In this document: positions 1 through 7,153 of the stretch, piece by piece | How the letters are laid out: the number at the start of each line of letters is the position of its first letter | Numbering within the stretch: the stretch's first letter is position 1 | Assembly: GCA_045637525.1 (NCBI GenBank) | Contig: JAZTZP010000108.1 | Location: 1 to 22,678, forward strand | Origin: JAZTZP01 sp045637525 | GTDB taxonomy: Bacteria > Bacillota > Clostridia > UBA1381 | Length of the DNA: 22,678 nt | Direction of reading: 5' to 3' | Notes under the pieces: generated by a model | What the model was told of the DNA's origin: nothing | The model's input: the letters and a program-made list of their open reading frames with translations, nothing else | The model's database searches: none | Translations under genes and position numbers: made by a program

Positions 1-1
1 G

Positions 2-655
2 AACGATGATAATAAAATTGCACAAATATATATCGGTCAGACAAGAAACGGTGTTGCACGCCTTGATGATCATAATCGTTACAAGGATTTTTGGAATAAA
101 GCAATTATGTTTTTGGCGGACAATAAAACATTCTCTTTAGACATGATAAGTGGTCTTGAAGCTTTTGCCATAAATAAAGCTCACGAATCAAAGCGATACA
201 AAGTTGAAAACTCCGTAAATCCTAAATATGAGATTGATGAATATGACCTTCCTTTAATTGAAGAAGTTTATGAAGAAATTCAATTTATTATGGCAACGCA
301 GGGTTATAAAATGGATAATTCTAAGACAACTTTAAATGAGGCAGATACACTACATACTACACGCAACGGGATTCTTGCTTTTGGTGTTTATGATGGAGAG
401 CATTTTGAAGTTCTCGAAGGTTCGGAAGTTGACATGAATCGAAAATGTCATTCTGCTAAAATGGAAAAGCAACGCCAAACTGCCATTTCTAATGGCGATA
501 TAGTTTGTGTTGACGGTAAATATAAATTAACTGTTTCAATATCGTTTACATCGCCAAGCTCTGCAGGGCAATTCGTTTTGGGAGGTAGCATTAACGGCTG
601 GGTCGAATGGAAAGATAAGGATGGAAAAACTATTGATGAAGTTTATAGACAATAA
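2..655 (+). CDS. GIY-YIG nuclease family protein with C-terminal DUF4357 (5' end outside window)
   Basis: The reading frame is open from base 2, so the gene starts before the window; the first internal ATG, at 107, is not the real start. The visible N-terminal part contains IYIGQTRNGVARL and then DFWNKAIMF and GLEAFAINKA, which matches the end of a GIY-YIG endonuclease fold (the arginine after the YIG-like strand and the conserved Glu in LEAF). The C-terminal ~80 residues (FEVLEGSEVD...INGWVEWKD) look like the DUF4357 domain usually found after GIY-YIG in these proteins. The family is linked to DNA cleavage or restriction-like functions, but the actual substrate is unknown. The catalytic tyrosines lie upstream, so activity cannot be judged. 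The stop TAA at 653-655 is about 27 bases before the next gene, and both are likely cotranscribed. Confidence 0.8.
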   Translation, partial: NDDNKIAQIYIGQTRNGVARLDDHNRYKDFWNKAIMFLADNKTFSLDMISGLEAFAINKAHESKRYKVENSVNPKYEIDEYDLPLIEEVYEEIQFIMATQGYKMDNSKTTLNEADTLHTTRNGILAFGVYDGEHFEVLEGSEVDMNRKCHSAKMEKQRQTAISNGDIVCVDGKYKLTVSISFTSPSSAGQFVLGGSINGWVEWKDKDGKTIDEVYRQ

Positions 656-682
656 TTCTAAAAGCGAATGGAGCGGAAAGCT

Positions 683-1243
683 ATGAGAAAGAATTTTGGA
701 GCAAAAGCCATATTATATCCAATGCCGGTATTGATTATCGGTACATATGACGAGAGCGGAAAGCCTAATGCAATGAATGCTGCATGGGGCGGCATAAGCG
801 AAGAAACACAGATTTCTATTTGTGTGGATGACGGACACAAGACGGCAAAGAATGTTGTTAAAACAGGTGCATTCACAGTGAGTATTGCAGATGCAGAAAA
901 TGTTGTTGCCTGTGATTATGTAGGCATCGTTTCAGGCAATAAAGAACCAAACAAAATAGAAAAAGCAGGTTGGCACGCTACAAAGAGTGAGTTTGTAAAT
1001 GCTCCGCTTTTTGAAGAACTGCCCATGGCACTTGAATGTAAACTAATCAGCTACAATGAAGAAACTTGCAGACTTGTAGGCGAAATCGTAAATGTCAGTG
1101 CCGATGAAAGAATACTCGATGACAATGGCAAAATTGACTTGAATAAATTCAGTCCTATCACTTATGATCCGGTTCATCATGTATATCGTAAGATCGGCGA
1201 AGTTGTTGGTAAGGCGTTTAGTGATGGGATGAAGTTGAAATAA
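683..1243 (+). CDS. flavin reductase family protein (FMN-binding split barrel)
   Basis: This 186-residue cytoplasmic protein starts MRKNFGAKA and continues YPMPVLIIGTYDESGKPNAM and NAAWGG, the characteristic N-terminal strands and FMN-contact region of flavoredoxin/flavin reductase-like proteins. The family binds FMN and uses it in electron transfer, often as an NAD(P)H:flavin oxidoreductase; the partner here is unknown. I chose the ATG at 683 because GGAG (670-673) lies 9 bases upstream and family members begin at this point. An ATG at 668 would add five residues and has no ribosome binding site. Length is close to the usual ~190 residues. No neighbour indicates a specific pathway. Confidence 0.85.
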   Translation: MRKNFGAKAILYPMPVLIIGTYDESGKPNAMNAAWGGISEETQISICVDDGHKTAKNVVKTGAFTVSIADAENVVACDYVGIVSGNKEPNKIEKAGWHATKSEFVNAPLFEELPMALECKLISYNEETCRLVGEIVNVSADERILDDNGKIDLNKFSPITYDPVHHVYRKIGEVVGKAFSDGMKLK

Positions 1244-1273
1244 TAAGTAATATATAAGAAAGAGGGACTGAAA

Positions 1274-2896
1274 ATGAAAAGAACAGTTTTTATTATTATG
1301 ATTACAATAGTGCTAAATTTATTTGGCAATATTTCATATGCGCTTACGCCTCCAAATGTCGATAGTGTAAAAATTTCAAGCGAAAACACAATAAAAATGA
1401 ATATTGGTGATACAATTACATTAGAAGCAACTGCAATCCCAAATGGCGTAGATTACGCTTATATGACATGGATTACAGATGTAGATGGAATAGTTGAAAT
1501 AAATGGAGAATATGATAAAAAATTATCACCGGCTATAGGAACAGTTGATATTACGGCATTAACCGCAGGAGTTGTACAAGTTATTGTTTGTGCTAATTTG
1601 GAAGCATATCCACCTGATGTTGATATAGATGAATGGTCTGATGCAACAGATAGAATTACTATTACTGTGTGTGAAAATGTTAGTTTGCCTCAAAAATATG
1701 AACTATGGAACAATGGTGAATATGCAGAGGTTTCTTTGTTGAAATCTTATGGCAGTAATTTAAATCCTACTCTCTACATTAATATCAAGGATATTTCAAA
1801 ACTCGGATTGAATGTAGAGGAGATTGAGGGTGGCATTATAATTTCAAACAATATAAAGAAAGCTAAAGTAATGTTTGATGCAGAGGTTTTGAATTTAGAT
1901 GCGTATTCATTTGAAACTCCTATTTTAAGTACATCTAAAGAACATTTTTTACTATTGGACATTATAGGAAAATGTTTTTCTGATGGATATAGCGGTAGTA
2001 GAGTCGATGATGTTTGGCGAATTTATCTGTCTGTGGGGTTGGCTTCGGGTTATAACAAACCACCATCAATATCTGTTCAATCAACAGTATTCAATTTTGA
2101 TTATAATGTTTATACTATTCAATTAAAAAATATTTCTTATAGTGAAGCAAATATTGTAAATATATATAATGCGTATTATTCAAAGGATGGCACATTGCTG
2201 GATTTAAAAGTCGGTAAGGTATACAATCTAAAAGCAAAAGATGAATTGGTAACTTTTATGCCGATTAGCGATTTTTTTAATTCGTCTGCAACGTGTAAAA
2301 TTATGCTTTGGAATGATAAAATGCAGCCTATTGGAGAAGGTGTAACTATAAAAGATTTTGTATATGATAAAAATATAACAGTTCCGGAAAATAAAGAAAT
2401 AATTTTTAATGATATTCCTGCTAACCATAAATATTATGAAGCAATTTATATAATGCACAATCAAGATTTAAAAGCAGGAATGTTTAATGGCTATGAAGAT
2501 GGAACATATAGACCTGATGATTATATGTTAAAATCAGAGTTTGCTCATTCGATAGTTAAAATGATAGGAATTCAATTAGAAAAAATAAATGTAGATTATA
2601 CTTTAAAGGATGTTTCAAGTTCTCACTGGTGTAAAACTGCTATTGGTTTTTTGGTGTCAAATAATATAATGGATGCGGAGAATGAATATTTCTATCCAAA
2701 TAACGAAATCACCTTGAATGAAGTATTAACAGCTTTTTTGAGAATATTGGGTGAAAAAAATATAACAACTGATAAAATTATGATGTTAGCAAATCAACAT
2801 AATCTTTTGACAAATGTTAATACCGAGGAATTAGAAATAACAAGAGGTAATTACACTCAAATAGCATATAACTTTATGAATGAATATTGCGAGTAA
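1274..2896 (+). CDS. secreted Ig-like / stalk-like protein with C-terminal SLH domains
   Basis: This 540-residue protein has a signal peptide (hydrophobic residues 4-20, likely cleavage after SYA at about 23). Residues ~30-135 have the pattern of a bacterial Ig-like (BIG2) domain: a strand, then IGDTITLEATAIP, and a later strand ending ITITVCE. Residues ~140-250 resemble the copper amine oxidase N-terminal (stalk) fold without catalytic residues. The C-terminus carries S-layer homology repeats: residues ~380-436 (GYEDGTYRPDDYM, then SEFAHSIVKMIG), ~443-495 (LKDVSSSHWCKTAIGFL) and a degenerate third one (EITRGNYTQIAYNFM). SLH domains tether proteins to secondary cell-wall polymers, so this is probably a surface protein. 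A ribosome binding site (AGAGGG) precedes the ATG. A hairpin follows the stop. The function beyond surface attachment is unknown. Confidence 0.8.
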   Translation: MKRTVFIIMITIVLNLFGNISYALTPPNVDSVKISSENTIKMNIGDTITLEATAIPNGVDYAYMTWITDVDGIVEINGEYDKKLSPAIGTVDITALTAGVVQVIVCANLEAYPPDVDIDEWSDATDRITITVCENVSLPQKYELWNNGEYAEVSLLKSYGSNLNPTLYINIKDISKLGLNVEEIEGGIIISNNIKKAKVMFDAEVLNLDAYSFETPILSTSKEHFLLLDIIGKCFSDGYSGSRVDDVWRIYLSVGLASGYNKPPSISVQSTVFNFDYNVYTIQLKNISYSEANIVNIYNAYYSKDGTLLDLKVGKVYNLKAKDELVTFMPISDFFNSSATCKIMLWNDKMQPIGEGVTIKDFVYDKNITVPENKEIIFNDIPANHKYYEAIYIMHNQDLKAGMFNGYEDGTYRPDDYMLKSEFAHSIVKMIGIQLEKINVDYTLKDVSSSHWCKTAIGFLVSNNIMDAENEYFYPNNEITLNEVLTAFLRILGEKNITTDKIMMLANQHNLLTNVNTEELEITRGNYTQIAYNFMNEYCE

Positions 2897-2911
2897 AATC
2901 TATGCAAACCA

Positions 2912-2944
2912 AAAGCACAGACCAAAACAGTCTGTGCTTTAAAA
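2912..2944 (+). terminator. hairpin terminator after the SLH gene
   Basis: An 11-bp perfect stem (AAAGCACAGAC, 2912-2922; GTCTGTGCTTT, 2930-2940) with a 7-base loop lies 16 bases after the SLH gene stop. The trailing T run is short, so termination may be moderate. Confidence 0.7.
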
Positions 2945-2985
2945 ATGGGAAATGCTTCGTCATACTGAAATTACGCTAATTAAAC

Positions 2986-3032
2986 ATACAAAATCAAAAA
3001 GGATCATGGATTAAATCGTTCCATGGTCCTTT
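2986..3032 (-). terminator. hairpin terminator of the stand-alone HipA-fold kinase gene
   Basis: On the minus strand a 12-bp stem (3032-3021 with 3009-2998, one wobble pair) and an 11-base loop is followed by a T-rich tract (TTTTTGATTTTG). It sits 14 bases after the kinase stop codon. Confidence 0.75.
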
Positions 3033-3045
3033 GAGTTTGAGAGTG

Positions 3046-4083
3046 CTATTTTTCTATTAAATCATACCCGTTCATAATGAACTGAGTGATTTCTTTTGAT
3101 TTTACACGCATTCCAACAGATTTAATTACTTTCTCAATCAAATCTTCTGAAAGAATAGGAATGTACTTTTTCAGATTTTCATCATGTCGCATCAGCTCAT
3201 TAAAGAGTTTGATAAGCAAGTCGTTTTTGCGTGTGATATTTTTCGGATAACCTCTTGATATAAGTGCCATATTGTTATCAAAATTCGGTGCTAACCCTAA
3301 AATCTCACCGGTATCTGCATCTCTTAAAACACCGAAGTTGAATGTGTGCCTATCAGGATTTGCGCAAATTGTGTCTAAAAACAACATCTTGACATAATCG
3401 CCGACTGCATCCGGACAAATAGATTTAAGCATTTCGACAGATTTGATGTAGTCTTCATCATCTCCTAAAATGTTAAAGGCGGGTTCGAAATTAACAAGTG
3501 CATTGTCTGTAAAATCTTTTGTTTTAATGATACCGTTTCCCCGTTCATATTCTGCCATTTTAAAACCAAGTTCAACACCGAGTGTGTATATAAACAATTC
3601 AGAAAACATTTCATCATGATTAGCTTTTTTGTACATCCACCATTGACCATTTTTCAACTTCCAACACTTTTCAAAACTACCGATGTTAGTAAGCTCAGGA
3701 GTTTTTGATGTTTTACTATTGGCAACTCTGTTGAAACTGTCATAATTTCCTGTCAGTGCGAGATTTGCAAAATAGTCATTGTCAAATCTGACATCTTCAT
3801 AAGTTAAATCTGAATCTATGGGTTTTATCCAATAATTGTCCGTAATTGTTGCGGCATTAACCGACAAAACAGTTGAAACATCATCCTTTTCAGATAAACG
3901 GAGTGCTTTCTTCAATAATCTGGAATTAGCTCGGTGGCAATCAATTGCTCTTGTTTCAAGCCATTTTTCTACATTGCCTATGTTTTTCAAGTATAAAGGC
4001 AATAAGCTCCCATTTATAACCTCAAGATTATTGTCCTGCCATTTTGCAACTTCAACATCTTTTGACATTATATAAAAATTCAA
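3046..4083 (-). CDS. stand-alone HipA-fold serine/threonine kinase
   Basis: This 345-residue protein contains the HipA kinase C-terminal core. A nucleotide-binding lysine lies in MYKKANHDE (K152/K153), with a conserved Glu in SELF (E162). The catalytic loop is ANPDRHTFNFG (D244, H246, N249) and the metal-binding motif is PNFDNN (D269). HipA-type kinases phosphorylate protein targets; here the target is unknown. The first ~110 residues do not look like the N-subdomain of classical HipA, and there is no adjacent HipB on this strand, so this is a different HipA subfamily. The start is a TTG at 4083-4081, 9 bases after GGAGG. A decayed paralogue at 5256-5363 has ATG at the matching position, supporting this start. 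The gene is divergent from X (4374-5219) and shares a palindromic control region with it. Confidence 0.8.
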   Translation of the reverse strand: MNFYIMSKDVEVAKWQDNNLEVINGSLLPLYLKNIGNVEKWLETRAIDCHRANSRLLKKALRLSEKDDVSTVLSVNAATITDNYWIKPIDSDLTYEDVRFDNDYFANLALTGNYDSFNRVANSKTSKTPELTNIGSFEKCWKLKNGQWWMYKKANHDEMFSELFIYTLGVELGFKMAEYERGNGIIKTKDFTDNALVNFEPAFNILGDDEDYIKSVEMLKSICPDAVGDYVKMLFLDTICANPDRHTFNFGVLRDADTGEILGLAPNFDNNMALISRGYPKNITRKNDLLIKLFNELMRHDENLKKYIPILSEDLIEKVIKSVGMRVKSKEITQFIMNGYDLIEK

Positions 4084-4138
4084 ACAAACGCACCTCCCTA
4101 TTCATAAGACAAATCCCCTTTTATAAAGATACATTTTT

Positions 4139-4167
4139 ATTATATCACACAAATTAAAACAAATCAA
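4139..4167 (-). promoter_or_regulatory. sigma-A type promoter of the HipA-fold kinase gene
   Basis: On the minus strand, -35 TTGATT (4167-4162), a 17-base spacer and -10 TATAAT (4144-4139). It lies about 55 bases before the TTG start. Confidence 0.75.
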
Positions 4168-4170
4168 CAG

Positions 4171-4213
4171 TTTTGCTATAAAAAGTGAAATTATTCCACT
4201 TTTTATAGCAAAA
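4171..4213. promoter_or_regulatory. perfect 17-bp inverted repeat between divergent promoters (probable operator)
   Basis: The arms TTTTGCTATAAAAAGTG (4171-4187) and its exact reverse complement (4197-4213) flank a 9-base centre. The dyad centre (4192) is 25 bp from the inner edge of each flanking -35 box (4167 and 4217). It is unlikely to be a simple terminator because it lies upstream of both promoters. The binding protein is unknown. Confidence 0.7.
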
Positions 4214-4216
4214 TCA

Positions 4217-4245
4217 TTGACTATTTAGCGGTTTTAGAGTATAAT
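4217..4245 (+). promoter_or_regulatory. sigma-A type promoter of gene X
   Basis: -35 TTGACT (4217-4222), a 17-base spacer and a consensus -10 TATAAT (4240-4245). Confidence 0.8.
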
Positions 4246-4255
4246 ATAGATATAT

Positions 4256-4308
4256 AACGGATAGAAAAATCTGTAAGATTTTATAACTCGGCAACAATGA
4301 AGTCCGTT
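4256..4308 (+). promoter_or_regulatory. structured 5' leader of gene X
   Basis: AACGGA (4256-4261) can pair with TCCGTT (4303-4308) and encloses a 7-bp hairpin, AAAATCT (4266-4272) with AGATTTT (4276-4282). It begins about 10 bases after the -10, near the expected transcript start. A similar ACGGATA-hairpin-AAGTCCG arrangement precedes the XRE gene at 14379. Whether it acts as RNA structure or as a protein-binding site is unknown. Confidence 0.45.
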
Positions 4309-4368
4309 TTATCGGAGGATGCATTGCCTGGTTCTTTGATGAAATTGGTTTTTAAGATGTTGAGGTGA
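4297..4368 (+). CDS. possible leader peptide upstream of X
   Basis: An ATG at 4297 opens a 23-codon frame (MKSVLSEDALPGSLMK, ending FKMLR) whose TGA stop (4366-4368) overlaps the AGGTGA ribosome binding site of X. An internal TTG at 4324, in the same frame, sits 5 bases after a GGAGG (4314-4318), so a shorter peptide of about 14 residues is also possible. The overlap with the downstream ribosome binding site would allow translational coupling. I do not recognise the peptide. A frame this short can occur by chance. Confidence 0.3.
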   Translation: MKSVLSEDALPGSLMKLVFKMLR

Positions 4369-4373
4369 GAATC

Positions 4374-5219
4374 GTGAAAACAAAAATATTAGTAATAACT
4401 GTTTTAATACTGTTGATAGGTGCAGCTTCTACATTTTGGTACATAGATTACAAGACAACGGAAGAGGCTTATGTACAATCAATTGAATATATAAAAAACG
4501 GCGAATATGATTCGGCGATTAAACAGCTTGATATTGCAAATAAAGAAGAATGCGATAAAGAAGATTTTTATTATGATGTTAAATATGATAAATCGCCATC
4601 ATCGTATTATAAAGATTCGGCATACCTATATGCTTACAGTTTTGCTATGAGTGAATACAATACAAGTAAATCTATGAATTACATAGACAGATATTTGGAA
4701 CTTATACCCGATAATTACAACAAAACATTAAGCGATGAAATAAATGCTTTTAAAGAAAAGTTCAGCAAAGAATATGATGAATATTTGCTTGAACAAGAAA
4801 GAAAACGACAAATTGAAGAAGATAAAAAAATACGAAGCTCAGTTCCGTTTGTTGGTATGAGCGAAAGCAGAATCAATGACACAATACTTGGTACTAACTA
4901 TGAAATAGTTCATAACAGTGAATACATAAAAGGCAAAAGAATACGAGCTAATGTCTATCGCTTTAAAAAGGGAAATGCAATAATTTTTACCGCAAGATGC
5001 CTTAACGGACGCGTTGATTCTGTTAATGATTTCCGTGATGATCCTTGGGTAATACCAAGCAGTAGTTCATCTTCATACAAGAGTAAATCTAATGACGATG
5101 ATCCGTATAATGTAAATGATTACAGCGACCCAGAAGATTTCTATTATGATAACTACGATGATTTTTGGGAATATGAAGAAGCGGAAGATTATTACAACCG
5201 ATATCATGAAGATCCGTGA
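4374..5219 (+). CDS. membrane-anchored protein X, unknown function, acidic Tyr/Asp-rich tail
   Basis: This 281-residue protein has one N-terminal membrane helix (about residues 4-23, ILVITVLILLIGAASTFWY), most likely an uncleaved anchor. A TPR-like helix pair follows (EAYVQSIEYIKNGEYDSAIKQL) and then a charged helical stretch (~120-160). A short domain follows (VPFVGMSESRINDTILG, then NAIIFTARCLNGRVDSV) that recalls small lipoprotein-like beta folds. The last ~55 residues are a Ser run and an Asp/Glu/Tyr-rich tail. I chose GTG at 4374 because GAGGTGA (4362-4368) is well spaced for it; a GTG at 4365 would overlap that site. The gene is divergent from the HipA-fold kinase with a shared palindrome, so the two may be co-regulated. 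An exact broken copy of its 3' half lies at 7531-7647. Function is unknown. Confidence 0.7.
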   Translation: MKTKILVITVLILLIGAASTFWYIDYKTTEEAYVQSIEYIKNGEYDSAIKQLDIANKEECDKEDFYYDVKYDKSPSSYYKDSAYLYAYSFAMSEYNTSKSMNYIDRYLELIPDNYNKTLSDEINAFKEKFSKEYDEYLLEQERKRQIEEDKKIRSSVPFVGMSESRINDTILGTNYEIVHNSEYIKGKRIRANVYRFKKGNAIIFTARCLNGRVDSVNDFRDDPWVIPSSSSSSYKSKSNDDDPYNVNDYSDPEDFYYDNYDDFWEYEEAEDYYNRYHEDP

Positions 5220-5255
5220 TGCAATTTAATAAGTTAAATATTAGTATTGATTAAG

Positions 5256-5363
5256 TCAGGATAGATAAAAACGCCATTTAAAGATAGGTTCAAACGCAAG
5301 TATGAAATTATTCTCATGCCATTTTGCGAGTATAGTGTCTTTAGACATTATATAAAAATTCAT
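5256..5363 (-). pseudogene. decayed 5' end of a second HipA-fold kinase gene
   Basis: The minus-strand frame starts MNFYIMSKDTILAKWHENN, identical at 14 of the first 19 residues to the kinase at 3046-4083, and stops after 35 codons. The remainder (FEPIF then KWRFYLS) recalls only the FEPAF motif at about residue 199 of the intact kinase, which might mark an internal deletion. A ribosome binding site (GGCGGTGA) lies just upstream. The kinase domain is absent, so this is a remnant rather than a functional gene. Confidence 0.7.
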
Positions 5364-5397
5364 AGTTTTTCACCGCCTTGTCTATGGGTTTTGATTT

Positions 5398-5426
5398 ATT
5401 ATATCGCATTTCTTTTGATATTTCAA
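5398..5426 (-). promoter_or_regulatory. promoter retained in front of the kinase remnant
   Basis: On the minus strand, -35 TTGAAA (5426-5421), a 17-base spacer and -10 TATAAT (5403-5398). The layout matches the intact kinase gene, including a ~50-bp gap to the divergent -35 box (5477). Confidence 0.55.
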
Positions 5427-5461
5427 CGATTCTATCAAAAATATAATGAAATTTTTATGAA

Positions 5462-5516
5462 TAATGTTTATTATAATTGACAAAATTGAAATTATAGTAT
5501 ATAATAATAAACATTA
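5462..5516. promoter_or_regulatory. hipBA promoter bracketed by a 13-bp inverted repeat (probable HipB operators)
   Basis: The promoter is -35 TTGACA (5477-5482), a 17-base spacer and -10 TATAAT (5500-5505). TAATGTTTATTAT (5462-5474) and its exact reverse complement (5504-5516) lie on either side, with 42 bp (about four helical turns) between arm centres. HipB proteins are known to repress their own operon from paired operators, so this pair is a natural candidate. The second arm overlaps the -10. Confidence 0.65.
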
Positions 5517-5528
5517 GGAGGTGTTTTA

Positions 5529-5849
5529 ATGGCTAAAAAGACCGCTCAAATATTACCTGCTACGCAGGACATACTAAATACTATGGGTGAGCAGATTAAA
5601 CTTGCAAGACTCCGAAGAAATCTTTCTGTTGAACTTGTGGCTGAAAGAGCAGATATAAGTCGTGCTACATTATGGAAAGTAGAAAAAGGTGACAAGACTG
5701 TTGCTATCGGAATATATGCCGCTGTGCTCCATGCATTAAATGGTATGGATAAAGATTTACTTCTTGTTGCAAAAGATGATGTATTAGGAAGAACCATTCA
5801 GGACTTGAATTTGAAAGTACGCAAACGTGCGCCTCGAAAGGAGGAATAA
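5529..5849 (+). CDS. hipB: HipB-like XRE-family antitoxin/repressor
   Basis: This 106-residue protein carries an XRE/Cro-type helix-turn-helix at about residues 17-73 (MGEQIKLARLRRNLSVELVAER, recognition helix SRATLWKVEKGDK). It ends in a short basic tail, KVRKRAPRKEE. Its stop is one base before the hipA start, so the two form a tight operon. By family knowledge HipB neutralises HipA and represses the operon by binding operators in its promoter. The ribosome binding site is a full AGGAGGTG, upstream of the ATG at 5529. I assign the symbol from gene order and fold, not from close sequence identity to the E. coli protein. Confidence 0.8.
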   Translation: MAKKTAQILPATQDILNTMGEQIKLARLRRNLSVELVAERADISRATLWKVEKGDKTVAIGIYAAVLHALNGMDKDLLLVAKDDVLGRTIQDLNLKVRKRAPRKEE

Positions 5850-5850
5850 T

Positions 5851-7107
5851 ATGGCACTCAATCAAAAAACAATTTATGTTTATGAAAGCTTTAATTCGGA
5901 TGAATCAAATTTGATGGGCAGATTATATGTGGGCGAAGGAAAAGGTTCTGATAACTTTTCTTTTGAATTTGATTCAGCTTGGCTTGTTCAACACGACAGA
6001 AGTCACATAATAGACCCTGAATTACAGCTATATTCAGGCAGACAATACCCTGTGAATAAAAGTGTTTTTGGAATCTTTGCAGATTCATCCCCTGACCGTT
6101 GGGGACGTGTTCTGATGCAACGCCGTGAGAGAATTTATGCAGATAAAGAAGGTCGCAAACCAAGAAAATTGACCGACGGAGATTATCTGCTTGGCGTATA
6201 TGATGAAACCCGAATGGGTGCAATCCGCTTTAAGGAAGACGAGAACGGACCGTTTTTGTCTGACGACAAAGAAACCGCTGCTCCCCCTTGGGCAACACTC
6301 AGAACACTTGAAGAAGCATCAAGAAATTTTGAAAGTGAAGAAAATCTGCTTAATGAAAAATGGTTGAATCAATTATTAAAACCAGGTTCTTCTCTTGGTG
6401 GAGCAAGACCAAAGGCAACAATTCAGGACACTAATGGAGAACTTTGGATTGCAAAGTTCCCATCAAAGAATGACGAGTTCAACACAGGTGCTTGGGAAAA
6501 GGTTGCTCACGATTTAGCAAGATTGTGTTCTCTCAATGTTCCCGAATCTAAACTTGAAACCTTTTCAAAGTTGGGAAGCACATTTATAGTAAAACGATTT
6601 GACCGTGATGGAGATAAGCGAATACATTTTGCATCTGCAATGACGATGCTTGGCAAAACAGATGGTGCTTCATCATCAGACGGTTCAAGTTATCTTGACA
6701 TTGCCGGATTTATCAAAGCAAGCTGTGTATCTCCTAAAAAAAGTTTAAAAGAACTTTGGATGCGTATCGTGTTCAGCATGGCAATTTCAAACACAGACGA
6801 CCATCTGAGAAACCATGGATTTATTTTAACTAAAAATGGTTGGGAGCTTTCACCTTTATATGATGTTAATCCTACACCCTATGGTGATGAATTGGCATTG
6901 AATGTGAATACCGAGGATAATTCTATTTCAATCGACCTTGCAATAGAATCAGCGCATCATTTTGGACTGTCGACCGAAGAAGCAAATGAGATTGCAAACA
7001 ACATTACAACAACAGTCAGAGACAATTGGGAAAAGCTTGCAACAAAGTACGGTCTCAGTCGTGGTGCTATTGAATATATGCGTCCTGCGTTCAGTGTGTG
7101 TTATTGA
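5851..7107 (+). CDS. hipA: HipA-family serine/threonine kinase toxin
   Basis: This 418-residue protein has near-standard HipA length and both subdomains. The N-subdomain (residues ~1-125) contains GIFADSSPDRWGRVLM and DYLLGVYDETRMGAIRF, which are typical of HipA. The glycine-rich loop GSSLGGARPKA (179-189) is the site that is autophosphorylated on serine in E. coli HipA. K202 (WIAKFPS) is the nucleotide-binding lysine. The catalytic loop is NTDDHLRNHGF (314-324) and the metal-binding Asp is in LYDVNP (D338). All key residues are present, so it should be active. E. coli HipA phosphorylates glutamyl-tRNA synthetase and causes dormancy; the target here is not known. The start is ATG 5851 after AAAGGAGG. 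A longer frame from 5827 overlaps hipB and is not used. Confidence 0.88.
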   Translation: MALNQKTIYVYESFNSDESNLMGRLYVGEGKGSDNFSFEFDSAWLVQHDRSHIIDPELQLYSGRQYPVNKSVFGIFADSSPDRWGRVLMQRRERIYADKEGRKPRKLTDGDYLLGVYDETRMGAIRFKEDENGPFLSDDKETAAPPWATLRTLEEASRNFESEENLLNEKWLNQLLKPGSSLGGARPKATIQDTNGELWIAKFPSKNDEFNTGAWEKVAHDLARLCSLNVPESKLETFSKLGSTFIVKRFDRDGDKRIHFASAMTMLGKTDGASSSDGSSYLDIAGFIKASCVSPKKSLKELWMRIVFSMAISNTDDHLRNHGFILTKNGWELSPLYDVNPTPYGDELALNVNTEDNSISIDLAIESAHHFGLSTEEANEIANNITTTVRDNWEKLATKYGLSRGAIEYMRPAFSVCY

Positions 7108-7153
7108 TTAATGCACAATAGCAGACGAAACATAATAAGAAAGTGGTGAAATT

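Noticed and set aside
107..655. GIY-YIG/DUF4357 gene starting at ATG 107
   Set aside because: The frame is open to the window edge and the upstream codons encode the GIY-YIG part, so 107 is an internal methionine.
4171..4213. Perfect hairpin as a transcription terminator
   Set aside because: It lies upstream of both divergent promoters with no gene ending there; an operator role fits better.
4365..4373. GTG 4365 as the start of gene X
   Set aside because: It overlaps the AGGTGA ribosome binding site that is correctly spaced for GTG 4374.
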